Counted from the first letter of the stretch, positions 27,028 to 35,833 are shown. The stretch: DNA of 64,000 nt from an uncultured Phascolarctobacterium sp. (GCF_934190775.1 NZ_CAKPTG010000005.1:86927-150926), one strand, 5' to 3'. Numbers and translations: made by a program. Notes: a model not told the origin generated them from the sequence alone.

Positions 27028-27984
27028 TTATCTTGCAACAGACAGCTGCTGCTGCATCAGCGGAATCATTTCCTCTATAGTTTCGTATGCCAGCTCATGA
27101 TTTACATACTGCGGCTGAACACACTGCAGAATCTGCTTTGCTGCCGTTGTAGTAAACGGCTTATGCAGGTCAATCGCCGCAATATGACGCCAAATAGCTT
27201 CCGCACTTGAATTAGCCGGCACCTTGCGCTCAAAGCTGCGCAGATACTTACCGGAAAGCGAGCAGGAAAGATGCACGCCCTTAATCAGTTCAGCATAAGG
27301 ACCGAGCTTGTCCACAGTGCGGCAGACAAAATCCGCTGCCTCCGCCTCCGTGCGTAGACGCGGATTCGTATTCATCAAGTGACCGGTATCCAGCATAATG
27401 CCGACGTTTTTGCGCTCAATACGCTCAAAGAAAAACTTCACCTTGCGCGCATCCGTCAGGCGCAGACCGGGCCACCACAAATTTTCAAACAGCACCGTAA
27501 CGTTGGCAGGAATCTCATCCGCCACAGCATTAAAAACATCTGCCGAAGCAGCCAATACCTCGCGGTCATCGTAACGGAAATCAAAGGTAAAGATTGTTTC
27601 GGTATCAGCCTCCGCCACATGCCACACCAGATATTCCGGCTTCTGCGAAATCGCAGCACAGATATTACGGCGGATAACAGCCAGCCATTCATCACAGCTC
27701 ATAGCTGCCTTAAAATACGTCTGACGTTCATGGATGCTACGGAATTGCTGCTGCAGACGCTTAGCCTTTCGCAGCCAGAAATCCATCCAGTACGGCCAAT
27801 AATTCAAATGTGCGCCAAAGGTTAAATCCTTATAATCGGGGAATGCTCCAGGCTCCCTGTAAACAAACTGTTCAATACCGTCAACACCCAGCTGCTGTAC
27901 TAAATCAGCCAAGGTCATTCCTTTGCGCTTCAGCTCATCTTCATACCAATCAATAGGACAATAATTAATTAGATGCTTCGTCAT
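27028..27984 (-). CDS. AP-endonuclease-2-type TIM barrel protein, candidate cobamide-remodelling CbiR
   Basis: 318 residues of the sugar-phosphate isomerase/epimerase-like TIM barrel superfamily. Probable metal-ligand segments are DGIEQFVY, FGAHLNYWPYW, VLFENLWWPGL (Glu), IMLDTGHLMN (Asp-x-x-His) and GVHLSCSLSG. General annotation would stop there. However, a cobalamin riboswitch with terminator controls this single gene (28073-28318). CbiR, characterised in Akkermansia muciniphila, is an enzyme of this same fold that cleaves the phosphoribosyl bond of cobamides so the lower ligand can be exchanged. Candidate assignment by fold plus riboswitch; isomerase remains the alternative. GAAGGGTG precedes ATG 27984. 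Confidence 0.6.
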   Translation of the reverse strand: MTKHLINYCPIDWYEDELKRKGMTLADLVQQLGVDGIEQFVYREPGAFPDYKDLTFGAHLNYWPYWMDFWLRKAKRLQQQFRSIHERQTYFKAAMSCDEWLAVIRRNICAAISQKPEYLVWHVAEADTETIFTFDFRYDDREVLAASADVFNAVADEIPANVTVLFENLWWPGLRLTDARKVKFFFERIERKNVGIMLDTGHLMNTNPRLRTEAEAADFVCRTVDKLGPYAELIKGVHLSCSLSGKYLRSFERKVPANSSAEAIWRHIAAIDLHKPFTTTAAKQILQCVQPQYVNHELAYETIEEMIPLMQQQLSVAR

Positions 27985-28072
27985 TTCTCACCCTTCTTTG
28001 CTTCATACTGCACGCTCTTAGCGTTTGCTCTAACTGTGCTACCGGCAAATAGCTTGAAACTCTTTTTTCACA

Positions 28073-28099
28073 AAAAAACTGCGGCGACAACGCTGCAGT
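28073..28099 (-). terminator. riboswitch-controlled terminator
   Basis: ACTGCAGCG-TTGT-CGCCGCAGT followed by TTTTTTT on the minus strand, between the cobalamin aptamer and the candidate cbiR gene. A smaller hairpin GATGGT/ACCATC lies at 28141-28154. Confidence 0.8.
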
Positions 28100-28194
28100 C
28101 TTAATATAGCTCACGCAAGCAGCACTAGTCGAATACTAAAGATGGTTTTACCATCCTTCCTTTCACCTGTACATCGCAAGCTCGCGGAAAAACT

Positions 28195-28318
28195 TTTGAG
28201 CACAGGCACTCTGACTAAGTTCATCGCCAGACAGCATCTCGTGAAGATATGCGCTGCCAAGCTCACATTACAGTTGCGGTACAGTACCAGATTCACACTG
28301 GTTTCCCTTCTGCTCAAA
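28195..28318 (-). promoter_or_regulatory. cobalamin riboswitch aptamer
   Basis: On the minus strand the aptamer reads TTTGAGCA (closing stem with TGCTCAAA), AAGGGAA, CCAGTGTGAATCTGG, then the diagnostic CCGCAACTGTAATG, and finally AGTCAGAGTGCCTGTG. These are the conserved blocks of the AdoCbl-type cobalamin riboswitch family. A terminator and one gene follow downstream. Confidence 0.92.
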
Positions 28319-28399
28319 GCATATTAAGTTTTTATTGTCTTGCTTTCTTTATCTATTGAAAGCTGTGTAATAGTAATCTCTACTATTTACAGTATAATT

Positions 28400-28428
28400 A
28401 GTATATCATCAATAAAAAATTTTGGCAA
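28400..28428 (-). promoter_or_regulatory. promoter of the cobalamin riboswitch transcript
   Basis: TTGCCA (28423-28428), 17-base spacer, TATACT (28400-28405). It lies after the terminator of the transporter operon, so the riboswitch transcript is independent. Confidence 0.75.
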
Positions 28429-28470
28429 GAGAGATATGAAAAATTTTCCGTATCTATACTGCAGAATAAT

Positions 28471-28503
28471 AAACTCCCGAAAGTACGATGCTTTCAGGAG
28501 TTT
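28471..28503 (-). terminator. terminator of the metal-chelate transporter operon
   Basis: AAACTCC and GAAAG pair with CTTTC and GGAGTTT (28471-28503), followed on the minus strand by ATTATTC. Confidence 0.65.
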
Positions 28504-28517
28504 AGGTTTAAATATAT

Positions 28518-28547
28518 GCCATGACGCAGACGAGACTTTAGCGACAG
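28518..28547. repeat. direct repeat, copy 1 (partner at 28630-28659)
   Basis: 30 bases identical at 27 positions to the copy at 28630-28659, starting GCCATGACGCAGACGA and ending TTTAGCGACAG. Confidence 0.7.
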
Positions 28548-28629
28548 TTTTAATAAAACAGGCTGGCGATAAAGCTTTGGATGCTAAATGGCGGCGACGA
28601 CGGCGTACATACTCGTACTCCTAGGAGCC

Positions 28630-28659
28630 GCCATGACGCAGACGAAGTTTTAGCGACAG
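28630..28659. repeat. direct repeat, copy 2 (overlaps ATPase gene end)
   Basis: Second copy of the 30-base repeat; it runs across the stop codon of the ATPase gene. The 80 bases between the copies are GC-rich (GGCGGCGACGACGGCG). Confidence 0.7.
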
Positions 28660-29459
28660 ACTGTAATAGGAACGAGGGCGGGAAGCCCATTACTACACGC
28701 AAACTCATCCGCCTGCACGCGGAACACGTCCGCCAACAGCTTGGACGTAACAATTTCCTTAGGCTCACCGCTGACTACTAAGCGTCCTGCCTTGATAACG
28801 GCAACATAATCAGCGTACTGAATAGCATGGTTCAAATCATGGATAACCATAACAACCGTCAATCCCAGCTCCCTATTGAGCTTATCAAGCAGCTGCATAA
28901 CCTCCAGCTGGTGACAGATATCAAGATAGGTCGTAGGCTCATCGAGCAGCAGCACCTGCGGTCTTTGTGCCAACGCCATCGCTATCCAGGCGCGCTGACG
29001 CTCGCCGCCGCTCAGCGTGTGCAGAAGGCGGTGGCTCATCGACGTCATATTGGTCTGCTCCAAGGCCCAGGCTACATGCTGTGCATCGTCCTTATCACCG
29101 CGGCCTAAAAAGCTGCGATGCGGAAAGCGTCCCATTTCAACCAAATCCTGCACCGTCAAATCGGTAGGCGCAACAGGTGACTGCGTCAAAATCGCCAGGC
29201 AGCGGGCAAACTCGCGGTGCGACAGGCTGTGGATATCCTTGCCCAGGAAGCTGATGCTGCCCTTGGCACATGGAAGAATGCGGGCAATCGCCTTCAGTGT
29301 TGTACTTTTACCGCAACCGTTGGGACCGATGATAGCAGTAATCTTGCCCTCAGGAATTGCCAGCGACAAATCATGGATGATTGTTTTTTTGTTAATTGCT
29401 ATATCAATATGCGTTGCCTCTAAAACAGCTTTAAAGGGCGCTGCATTATTTTGTGTCAT
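28650..29459 (-). CDS. metal-chelate (FecE/FhuC-type) ABC transporter ATP-binding protein
   Basis: 269-residue ATPase: GPNGCGKSTT (Walker A), LSGGERQRAWIA (signature), LLLDEPTTYLDI (Walker B). The TTYLDI sequence and length match the FecE/FhuC/BtuD-like group that powers siderophore, haem or B12 uptake. Its ATG overlaps the permease stop by one base (TGATG). The last residues (VPITVCR) fall in a 30-bp direct repeat, so the C-terminus may have been altered by duplication. Confidence 0.93.
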   Translation of the reverse strand: MTQNNAAPFKAVLEATHIDIAINKKTIIHDLSLAIPEGKITAIIGPNGCGKSTTLKAIARILPCAKGSISFLGKDIHSLSHREFARCLAILTQSPVAPTDLTVQDLVEMGRFPHRSFLGRGDKDDAQHVAWALEQTNMTSMSHRLLHTLSGGERQRAWIAMALAQRPQVLLLDEPTTYLDICHQLEVMQLLDKLNRELGLTVVMVIHDLNHAIQYADYVAVIKAGRLVVSGEPKEIVTSKLLADVFRVQADEFACSNGLPALVPITVCR

Positions 29460-30481
29460 CAGATTTCCCTCCTTAACAGGAATAAGAAGAAGGGCGCGCC
29501 CAAAAAGGCCATAATAATACCAACAGGCAGTTCAATCGGCGCAAAAATTACACGCGCAAAGGTATCACTGAGCGTAACAATGGCAATGCCCAAAAGTGCG
29601 GAAGCAGGCAGCAGAAAGCGGTAGTCGCTGCCTATCAATAGTCGCGCCGCATGTGGCACAACAAGGCCGACAAAGCCCAGCAGGCCGACAACGCTGACAG
29701 CGCTGGCTGCGAGCAGAGCCGCAATAGCCGTAAGAATAATGCGTGTCACCTCAACATTGACGCCAAGCCCGCGCGCCATCTCATCACCCAGCTGCAGGAT
29801 GTTCAGATAAGCGGCGCTGGCAAGCGCCAGAATCAGACCGATAACAGCATACGGCAGAATAATATTTACATGTGGCCAGCTGCGGGCAGCAAGACCGCCT
29901 ACCATCCACATCAAAGCGCCATGCACTCTATCACTGTAGAAAATCATCAGACCGCTGATACCTGCGCTCAAAAAGGCAGATACAGCAACACCGGCCAGAA
30001 TAATACGCACCGGCTTAATGCCGTTTTTCCATGCCAGAATATAAATGCAGACGGCAGCCAGCATCGCACCGATGAAGGCAACCGGCGTAATCAGGTATTC
30101 CATCGCCGGGAATAAAATCATAATCACAACACCAGCCAGACCGGCGCCGGAGCTGATGCCGATAATATGCGGATCCGCCAGCGGATTACGCATAATCGCC
30201 TGCAGAATAGCACCGGAAAGAGACAGGTTGATGCCAACCAAGGCACCAACGATAGTGCGCGGCATGCGGATGTTCCAGATAATCTGACTGCGCGGATCAT
30301 CACCGGGATTAAGCAGAATATCGGTAATCTCCTTGATGCTTATAATACTGGAGCCTTTTGTTAAGCTCAAAAAGCTGCCCAGCACTGCTAAAAACAGGAA
30401 CAACAAAAGAATAGCAATACGCCATTTGGTACGGCCGATGCCAAAATGCTCCGTCTGTTCTACAGACTGCTTATTTTCCAT
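29459..30481 (-). CDS. FecCD-family ABC transporter permease
   Basis: 340-residue inner-membrane permease with about ten hydrophobic helices. The family stretch RMPRTIVGALVGINLSLSGAI (cut to the recognisable core RMPRTIVGAL) and the late VGLLGFVGLVVPHAAR motif (site facing the ATPase) are present. It forms a dimer that moves a metal chelate. It overlaps the binding protein gene by 11 bases. Confidence 0.95.
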   Translation of the reverse strand: MENKQSVEQTEHFGIGRTKWRIAILLLFLFLAVLGSFLSLTKGSSIISIKEITDILLNPGDDPRSQIIWNIRMPRTIVGALVGINLSLSGAILQAIMRNPLADPHIIGISSGAGLAGVVIMILFPAMEYLITPVAFIGAMLAAVCIYILAWKNGIKPVRIILAGVAVSAFLSAGISGLMIFYSDRVHGALMWMVGGLAARSWPHVNIILPYAVIGLILALASAAYLNILQLGDEMARGLGVNVEVTRIILTAIAALLAASAVSVVGLLGFVGLVVPHAARLLIGSDYRFLLPASALLGIAIVTLSDTFARVIFAPIELPVGIIMAFLGAPFFLFLLRREI

Positions 30482-31421
30482 TAGTAAAGACCTCCGGATA
30501 AACCTGCTGTGCCATAAACTTTACAGCCTCCGGATAGCGCAGGCCGGGGTTAATCAAGAACAGTTTTTCCGGCAACACATAGACTCTGCCTGCTTTTACA
30601 GCCGGCAGACTGTTCCATGCGGGGTTATTTTTAAAGTCGGTACGCAGACGGTTTTCAATTTCCTCAGGCTTGCCCATAGAGGTAATGAAGATAATTTCCG
30701 GGTTCTGCTCAACCAGTGTTTCCATGCTGTAAGGAGTTTTATTGGATTTTCCCTTGAGCGCAGCAGCTGCAACGTTTTCAAAGCCCAGGATATCACTTAC
30801 ACAGCCGGCAATGCTGTGCGAGCCTTCTACCGTAACGGAGCTGGCGGTTGCATGCATAATAACAACACGCTTCTTTTCTTTTGGCAGCTTACTGGTAACA
30901 GCGGCAACCTGTTTATCCAGCAGCTCATTTTCCTTTTGTGCCTTATCCTGTGTACCATAAATATCACCCAGAGTTTTGATTGCACCCTTTACATCCTCAA
31001 AGGTTTGGGTATCAAACTCCACAACGTTGATTTTATTGGATTGCAGCATCGGAATAAACTTATCATGCTGATTTTTGCTGGCCAGAACCAGATCAGGCTT
31101 CAGGCCGACAAGTGCTTCCATATTAATATTGTAGACCATGCCTACCTCCGGCACAGACTTCATAGATTCAGGAATCTTGCCTACCTTAGAGCTGGCGCGA
31201 CCGACTACAGTACCGCCGACAGCCTCAATCATACTCAAATAAGAAGGACTTAGGCTTACAACTCTTTCAGGCTTTTTGGCAAGCGAAACCTGTCTGCCGG
31301 CAGCATCGGTAAGCTGCAGATAGGCCTTGTCACCGCCTGTCTGCGTTCCTACACCGCCGCAACCGGCAGCAACCAGCATAGCCGCACATAATAGACCACA
31401 AGCAATTTTTTTCAAGAACAT
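30471..31421 (-). CDS. metal-chelate substrate-binding lipoprotein (FepB/BtuF-like)
   Basis: Lipoprotein signal LLCAAMLVAAGC, then a class III binding protein: DAAGRQVSLAKKPERVVSLSPSYLSMIEAVG, EVGMVYNINMEALVGLKPDLVLA, a long linker helix, and a C-terminal lobe ending NPGLRYPEAVKFM. The ligand could be an iron siderophore, haem or a cobamide; sequence alone does not decide. The nearby cobalamin riboswitch is downstream and does not control it. ATG 31421 follows GAGG by 8 bases. Confidence 0.9.
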   Translation of the reverse strand: MFLKKIACGLLCAAMLVAAGCGGVGTQTGGDKAYLQLTDAAGRQVSLAKKPERVVSLSPSYLSMIEAVGGTVVGRASSKVGKIPESMKSVPEVGMVYNINMEALVGLKPDLVLASKNQHDKFIPMLQSNKINVVEFDTQTFEDVKGAIKTLGDIYGTQDKAQKENELLDKQVAAVTSKLPKEKKRVVIMHATASSVTVEGSHSIAGCVSDILGFENVAAAALKGKSNKTPYSMETLVEQNPEIIFITSMGKPEEIENRLRTDFKNNPAWNSLPAVKAGRVYVLPEKLFLINPGLRYPEAVKFMAQQVYPEVFTNGK

Positions 31422-31551
31422 GTTAATCACCTCATACTCAACTTACATTGCCCAAGCCCCAAGCTTTGGCAATATATATAACTCTCTGATAAAAAAAGCT
31501 TAATAATATCGCCCTCATAATAGCACAAATCAGAAGTGTAGTCAATGAAAG

Positions 31552-31580
31552 TTGCTAAGAAGCGCTCATAATAGTATAAT
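31552..31580 (+). promoter_or_regulatory. promoter of the DUF896-rluA-type operon
   Basis: TTGCTA (31552-31557), 17-base spacer, TATAAT (31575-31580). The motif CTCATAATAG occurs here (31565-31574) and again near 31515-31524; the pair could be an operator in this divergent region. Confidence 0.7.
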
Positions 31581-31619
31581 AAAATAATAAGCTTGTTATA
31601 ACAAAGGAGTAAAAATATT

Positions 31620-31817
31620 ATGGAAATCAATGCAATGATTAACCGCATAAATGCATTAGCCAAAAAGAAGAAAACATCCGGTCTTACCCCGGAGGAGCTG
31701 GCAGAGCAAAAGGAGCTGTACAAGGAATATCTGGCCAACATCCGCAGCCAGCTGAAGGCTCAGCTCGATAACATCGAGGTAGTAGACGAGCTACCGGACA
31801 AAAAACAGTTGCACTGA
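31620..31817 (+). CDS. DUF896 (YnzC-like) protein
   Basis: 65-residue helical hairpin: MINRINALAKKKKTSGLTPEELAEQKELY is the family signature, followed by a second helix (YLANIRSQLKAQLDNIEV). B. subtilis YnzC belongs to an SOS-linked small operon; the function of the family is not settled. GGAG precedes the start. Its stop overlaps the next start (TGATG). Confidence 0.9.
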   Translation: MEINAMINRINALAKKKKTSGLTPEELAEQKELYKEYLANIRSQLKAQLDNIEVVDELPDKKQLH

Positions 31818-32470
31818 TGGCTGCTATCCTGTCGCCATCCATGGTGGCCTACGAGGACGATTTTCTGCTGATTATCGACAAGCCTGCAGGCATGCTGGTA
31901 CACCCCACCGTCAGCGAGCGAGGTACAACGCTCTACGATTATGTAAAGGCATATTATGAAGCCAACGGCATTGATGCCGGTATTCATCCCGTGTCGCGTC
32001 TGGACCGCAACACCTCCGGCCTCGTTATTTTTGCCAAGGAGCCTGTTGTACAGCACTGGCTGAGCCAGCAGCAGGTTGAAAAGGAATATCTGGCGCTGGC
32101 CTGCGGACGCTTTGAAAACAGCGAAGGTATTATCGAAGCGCCCATCGCCCGCAAGGAAGGCAGTATTATCGAACGCTGCGTTGACTACACGCGCGGCAAA
32201 TACGCCAAAACAGCCTATGAGGTTTTAGCGTCTTACAGCAATCATACGTTGCTCAAGGTTCGTCTTTTCACCGGACGCACGCATCAAATACGCGTCCATC
32301 TTGCTTCCATCGGCCATCCGCTCGTAAACGACAATCTTTACGGCACTCCCGGCCCGCAGGCGCGCCATGCGCTGCATGCCTACCGCCTCGCCTTCAAGCA
32401 TCCCGTAAGCGATGTGTTTTTAGAAGTTACCCGCGCTTTGCCGGAGGATTTACAGAAACTTCTGTACTAA
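31817..32470 (+). CDS. RluA-family pseudouridine synthase
   Basis: 217 residues, only the catalytic domain, without an N-terminal S4 domain. Seen: IDKPAGMLVHPT, the catalytic Asp motif SRLDRNTSGLVI, KEYLALACG, and VRLFTGRTHQIRVHLASIGHPLVND. It isomerises uridine in rRNA or tRNA; the target position cannot be told from sequence. Co-transcribed with the DUF896 gene. Confidence 0.92.
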   Translation: MAAILSPSMVAYEDDFLLIIDKPAGMLVHPTVSERGTTLYDYVKAYYEANGIDAGIHPVSRLDRNTSGLVIFAKEPVVQHWLSQQQVEKEYLALACGRFENSEGIIEAPIARKEGSIIERCVDYTRGKYAKTAYEVLASYSNHTLLKVRLFTGRTHQIRVHLASIGHPLVNDNLYGTPGPQARHALHAYRLAFKHPVSDVFLEVTRALPEDLQKLLY

Positions 32471-32555
32471 ATAAGCAGACCATGATATAATTAGTGTATA
32501 CTAATGTAAAGACAGAGTAGCTGTAATGCTACCCTGAATAAGGAGGAATAGACAA

Positions 32556-33485
32556 ATGCCCTTAGTTACATCTACTGAAATGTTCAAAAAAGCTTACGAA
32601 GGCCACTATGCTGTTGGTGCCTTCAACGTCAACAACATGGAAATCATCCAAGGTATCGTTGCTGCAGCACAACAGGAAAAATCCCCGCTGATTCTGCAGG
32701 TAAGTGCCGGCGCTCGCAAATACGCTAACCACATCTACCTGATGAAGCTGGTTGAAGCAGCAATCGAAGACACCGGTCTGCCTATCTGCCTGCATCTGGA
32801 CCACGGCGAAGATTTTGACATCTGCAAAGCCTGCGTCGACGGCGGCTTCACCTCCGTTATGATTGACGGCAGCAAGCATCCTTTTGAAGAAAATATCGAA
32901 ATGACTCGTCGTGTTGTTGAATATGCACACGAAAGAGGCGTTGTAGTTGAGGCAGAGCTTGGCCGACTGGCAGGCGTTGAAGACGCTGTTAAGGTTAACA
33001 CCAAGGACGCTACCTACACCGATCCCGATCAGGCTGTAGAATTCGTTGAACGCACCGGCTGCGACAGCTTGGCTATCGCTATCGGCACCAGTCACGGCGC
33101 TTACAAATTCAAAGGCAAACCGGAACTGGACTTCGCACGTCTGGAAAAAATCACCAACTTGCTGCCCGGTTATCCGCTGGTTCTGCACGGTGCTTCCACC
33201 GTTATCCCGTCCTTTGTTGAAGAATGCAACAAGTACGGCGGCAAGCTGGACGGCGCTCAAGGCGTACCTGAAGACATGCTGCTGCAAGCCGGCAAATTCG
33301 GTGTTTGCAAAATCAACATCGATACCGACCTGCGTCTGGCAATGACCGCTTCCATCCGTAAGCACCTGGTAGAAAACCCCGGCGACTTCGATCCTCGCCA
33401 ATACCTGAAACCCGCACGTCAGGCTATCCAGGACATGGTAGCTCACAAAATGCGTGACGTACTCAACAGCAGCAACAGACTGTAA
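32556..33485 (+). CDS. fba: fructose-1,6-bisphosphate aldolase, class II
   Basis: Zinc-dependent glycolytic and gluconeogenic aldolase, 309 residues. Metal and substrate motifs: CLHLDHGED, VEAELGRLAGVED, GTSHGAYKF, VLHGAST, NIDTDLRLA. AAGGAGGAATAG lies just before the ATG. Codon use is strongly biased compared with neighbours, as expected for a highly expressed enzyme. A -10-like TATAAT lies near 32485-32490 without a convincing -35. Confidence 0.97.
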   Translation: MPLVTSTEMFKKAYEGHYAVGAFNVNNMEIIQGIVAAAQQEKSPLILQVSAGARKYANHIYLMKLVEAAIEDTGLPICLHLDHGEDFDICKACVDGGFTSVMIDGSKHPFEENIEMTRRVVEYAHERGVVVEAELGRLAGVEDAVKVNTKDATYTDPDQAVEFVERTGCDSLAIAIGTSHGAYKFKGKPELDFARLEKITNLLPGYPLVLHGASTVIPSFVEECNKYGGKLDGAQGVPEDMLLQAGKFGVCKINIDTDLRLAMTASIRKHLVENPGDFDPRQYLKPARQAIQDMVAHKMRDVLNSSNRL

Positions 33486-33507
33486 GCTATAACTATTTAA
33501 AAATTAA

Positions 33508-33547
33508 AATGCACCATTCCCTACTGTCAAGGAATGGTGCATTTTTT
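33508..33547 (+). terminator. terminator of fba
   Basis: AATGCACCATTCC...GGAATGGTGCATT stem followed by TTTTT; the mirrored A run lets it also serve the converging minus-strand gene. Confidence 0.9.
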
Positions 33548-33575
33548 ATTTATGCAAAGCGTATATCATTTTTTC

Positions 33576-35183
33576 TTACAAATCCTTCAGGATATCATCC
33601 ATGTACTTATGCAGCTTTTCCAGCTTCTTGCGTACCATAACCGCCTTATCCGGGGTACGCGCCACAATCTGTTCGATTTTGCTGCGCTGCAGCAGATAAT
33701 CGTGTTCCATGCCACGCATGTAAGCACGCAGGTCGATAGCAGCAGGCTCAACCTGAACCATTTCGGATTCATGCATCTGCCACTCAGTACCATGGATTTC
33801 GGCGCAGTCACCGAAATGTGGGATATAGGTTGCCGTGCCCAGATTGCGTCCCAAAGAATCTGCCAGCTCCATAGCTGCATCAAGCTCGCCATGCGTAACG
33901 AAAAAGGCCTTGGGCACCTCTTTCATGCTGCTGTACCAAGCTAACAGCTGCTGCTTATCCGCATGGGCAGAAAAGCCCTTCATATTATAAATTTTGGCGT
34001 TGACTCTGATATCCTCGCCCATAATCTTGATACGCTTAATGCCTTCTATCAGCCTGCGTCCGATAGTTCCCTCCGCCTGATAGCCGGCAAACACTATGCT
34101 GCTGTCCTCACGCCACAGATTATGCTTCAGATGATGCAGAATACGTCCGGCATCAGCCATACCGCTGGCCGAAATAACAATCTTGCTGCCCGGAATTTCA
34201 TTAATCGCCATAGATTCCTGCACCGTAGCAGTGAAGCGCAGATTATGCATAGACACCAGCCTGCGTCCCTGCATTGCGTAAAGCGCCCGCGCTTCCTCAT
34301 CGTATTCCTCGGGGTTCGTCATAGTAATCTGCGTAGCTCTGTTGGCCATAGGACTATCTACATAAATAGGAATCTCCGGAATTTTGCCTTCCGCCTGCAG
34401 CTTTTGGAAATAGTACAGCAGTACCTGCGTACGCCCCACGGCAAACGCAGGAATGATAACGTTACCGCCACGCTCGACAGTATCGTTGATAATATTCGCC
34501 AGTTCGCCCTCTTTATCATAGGCTTCATGAATGCGGTTGCCATAGGTAGATTCCGTAATAATAAAATCCGCACCGCCTGCTGCCGCCGGGTCTTCAATAA
34601 TCGGCTGATTCGGCTGACCAATATCGCCCGTAAAAATCAAGCGCGTCTTTTTGTCGCTTTCGTTAACAGACATTTCTACAAAAGCAGAGCCCAGAATGTG
34701 TCCTGCAACGCGGAAGGTTACGGTAACGCCGGGAACAACATTGAACGCTTCGCCAAAGCTGCGCAGCTTGAACAAATGCAAGGCGCGGGAAGCATCATCA
34801 ACTGTAAACAGCGGCTCAACAATCTTTTTGCCGGCACGCATACCTTTGCGGTTGGCGTATTCCGCCTCACCCTCCTGAATGTGCGCACTGTCCGGCAACA
34901 GAATCGAGCAGAGCTCCTCCGTCGATTTAGTGCAATAGACGGGGCCGCGGAAGCCTTCCTTGACCAGCTTCGGCAACAAACCGCTGTGATCAACATGGGC
35001 GTGCGTCAATACAACAGCCTCAATCTCTCCCGGATGAAACAAAAATTCCTTTTCATTCAGCGCCTTAATCAGCTTGGAGCCTTGGAACATGCCGCAGTCT
35101 ACCAAAAACTTATGTGCGCCGACCTCCAGCAGATAACAGGAACCTGTAACAGTGCGCGTTGCACCTAAAAAAGTTATTTTCAT
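33576..35183 (-). CDS. metallo-beta-lactamase/beta-CASP RNase-like protein
   Basis: 535 residues. MBL core: TRTVTGSCYLLE and the zinc motif LTHAHVDHSG near residue 60. Then the beta-CASP insert (STYGNRIHE, SPMANRATQ) and the C-terminal GFSAHADKQQLLAW (RNA-metabolising MBL motif) with FVTHGE. Homologues act as RNA endonucleases; the substrate here is unknown. ATG 35183 (MKITFLG) follows GGAGG by 7 bases; an upstream start would add 7 residues. The gene's upstream sequence is duplicated 610 bases further right. Confidence 0.92.
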   Translation of the reverse strand: MKITFLGATRTVTGSCYLLEVGAHKFLVDCGMFQGSKLIKALNEKEFLFHPGEIEAVVLTHAHVDHSGLLPKLVKEGFRGPVYCTKSTEELCSILLPDSAHIQEGEAEYANRKGMRAGKKIVEPLFTVDDASRALHLFKLRSFGEAFNVVPGVTVTFRVAGHILGSAFVEMSVNESDKKTRLIFTGDIGQPNQPIIEDPAAAGGADFIITESTYGNRIHEAYDKEGELANIINDTVERGGNVIIPAFAVGRTQVLLYYFQKLQAEGKIPEIPIYVDSPMANRATQITMTNPEEYDEEARALYAMQGRRLVSMHNLRFTATVQESMAINEIPGSKIVISASGMADAGRILHHLKHNLWREDSSIVFAGYQAEGTIGRRLIEGIKRIKIMGEDIRVNAKIYNMKGFSAHADKQQLLAWYSSMKEVPKAFFVTHGELDAAMELADSLGRNLGTATYIPHFGDCAEIHGTEWQMHESEMVQVEPAAIDLRAYMRGMEHDYLLQRSKIEQIVARTPDKAVMVRKKLEKLHKYMDDILKDL

Positions 35184-35223
35184 CGCAAAGCCTCCATTCT
35201 GCAAATAGTATTTTCAGTTATAT

Positions 35224-35319
35224 TTTATAATTCTACAAAACGAAGGGAAAATCCTTTTTATTGGGGAAATTAGTGGGATGAAGAAAAAAGCAGACTCTGA
35301 GTTTTTACTCAAAATCTGC
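35224..35319. repeat. 96-bp direct repeat, copy 1
   Basis: 95 of 96 bases match 35834-35929. It contains a minus-strand terminator (GCAGATTTTGAGT...ACTCAGAGTCTGC, then TTTTTT) and the sequence just upstream of the beta-CASP gene, including a possible -10. Confidence 0.95.
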
Positions 35320-35346
35320 CTAATCAATTATGTAATTTTTACAAGG

Positions 35347-35634
35347 TCACTTTTTCCCTTTTATTCTTTCAAAGTATGGCTTGCACGCCTCATTAAATCG
35401 TTTTGCTTCTTCCCGTAACTCTCTATTTTCGTCCGGCGAGCCTCCGTCTAAACCTGTAGGAAAAGTATCTCGATATAGATCGTATTTTTCAAAAATCTCC
35501 ATTCTTCTGCGAAAATGCTCTGCAACCAATTGTCTAGCCTCTGCATCCGCCAACTTAGCTACATGCGCAGCATATATAGCTTTTTGCCTAGCCCTATCCT
35601 CTTTTGTAATCACTCGATATTCTCCTATAATCAT
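35347..35634 (-). CDS. hypothetical protein in duplicated cassette
   Basis: 95 residues (88 if the GTG at 35613, which has AGGAG 8 bases upstream, is used). Highly charged and helical, rich in Ala, Arg and Glu, with a short loop KYDLYRDTFPTGLDGGSPDENREL. No signal or membrane segment. I do not recognise it. It ends just before the terminator in repeat copy 1. Confidence 0.6.
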   Translation of the reverse strand: MIIGEYRVITKEDRARQKAIYAAHVAKLADAEARQLVAEHFRRRMEIFEKYDLYRDTFPTGLDGGSPDENRELREEAKRFNEACKPYFERIKGKK

Positions 35635-35657
35635 ACTTATATTTTCCTAACCTAACA

Positions 35658-35777
35658 TTAGGGAACACAATTTTCAAGGTTAACTTGAATAATACCATAT
35701 TCTCCATCTTCACCTTCCGGATAAAATCGATATTGAACATATTCTTTCGCAACCTTATGTAAAATGATTTTTACCAT
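35658..35777 (-). CDS. short hypothetical protein, possibly truncated
   Basis: 39 residues (MVKIILHKVAKEYVQYRFYPEG...), ending in NCVP. It has a beta-strand-like pattern and looks like the start of a longer protein cut off early. It is immediately upstream of the 95-residue gene on the same strand. No clear ribosome site was found. Confidence 0.4.
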   Translation of the reverse strand: MVKIILHKVAKEYVQYRFYPEGEDGEYGIIQVNLENCVP

Positions 35778-35833
35778 CAAGCTTATTATCTTTTCTCTAT
35801 AACAGACCTATAGCAATATTGCTGTTTAGTATA

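Noticed and set aside
28340..28624. 94-codon plus-strand frame next to the transporter ATPase
   Set aside because: It runs through a promoter, a terminator and a repeat of the opposite strand; no coding signature.
28195..31421. Idea that the cobalamin riboswitch controls the FecBCD-type transporter, making it a B12 importer
   Set aside because: The riboswitch lies downstream of the transporter genes with its own promoter and a terminator between; substrate stays undecided.
33576..35183. Beta-CASP protein as RNase J
   Set aside because: The N-terminal TRTVTGSCYLLE and the motif order fit the other beta-CASP RNase-like group; RNase J features are lacking.
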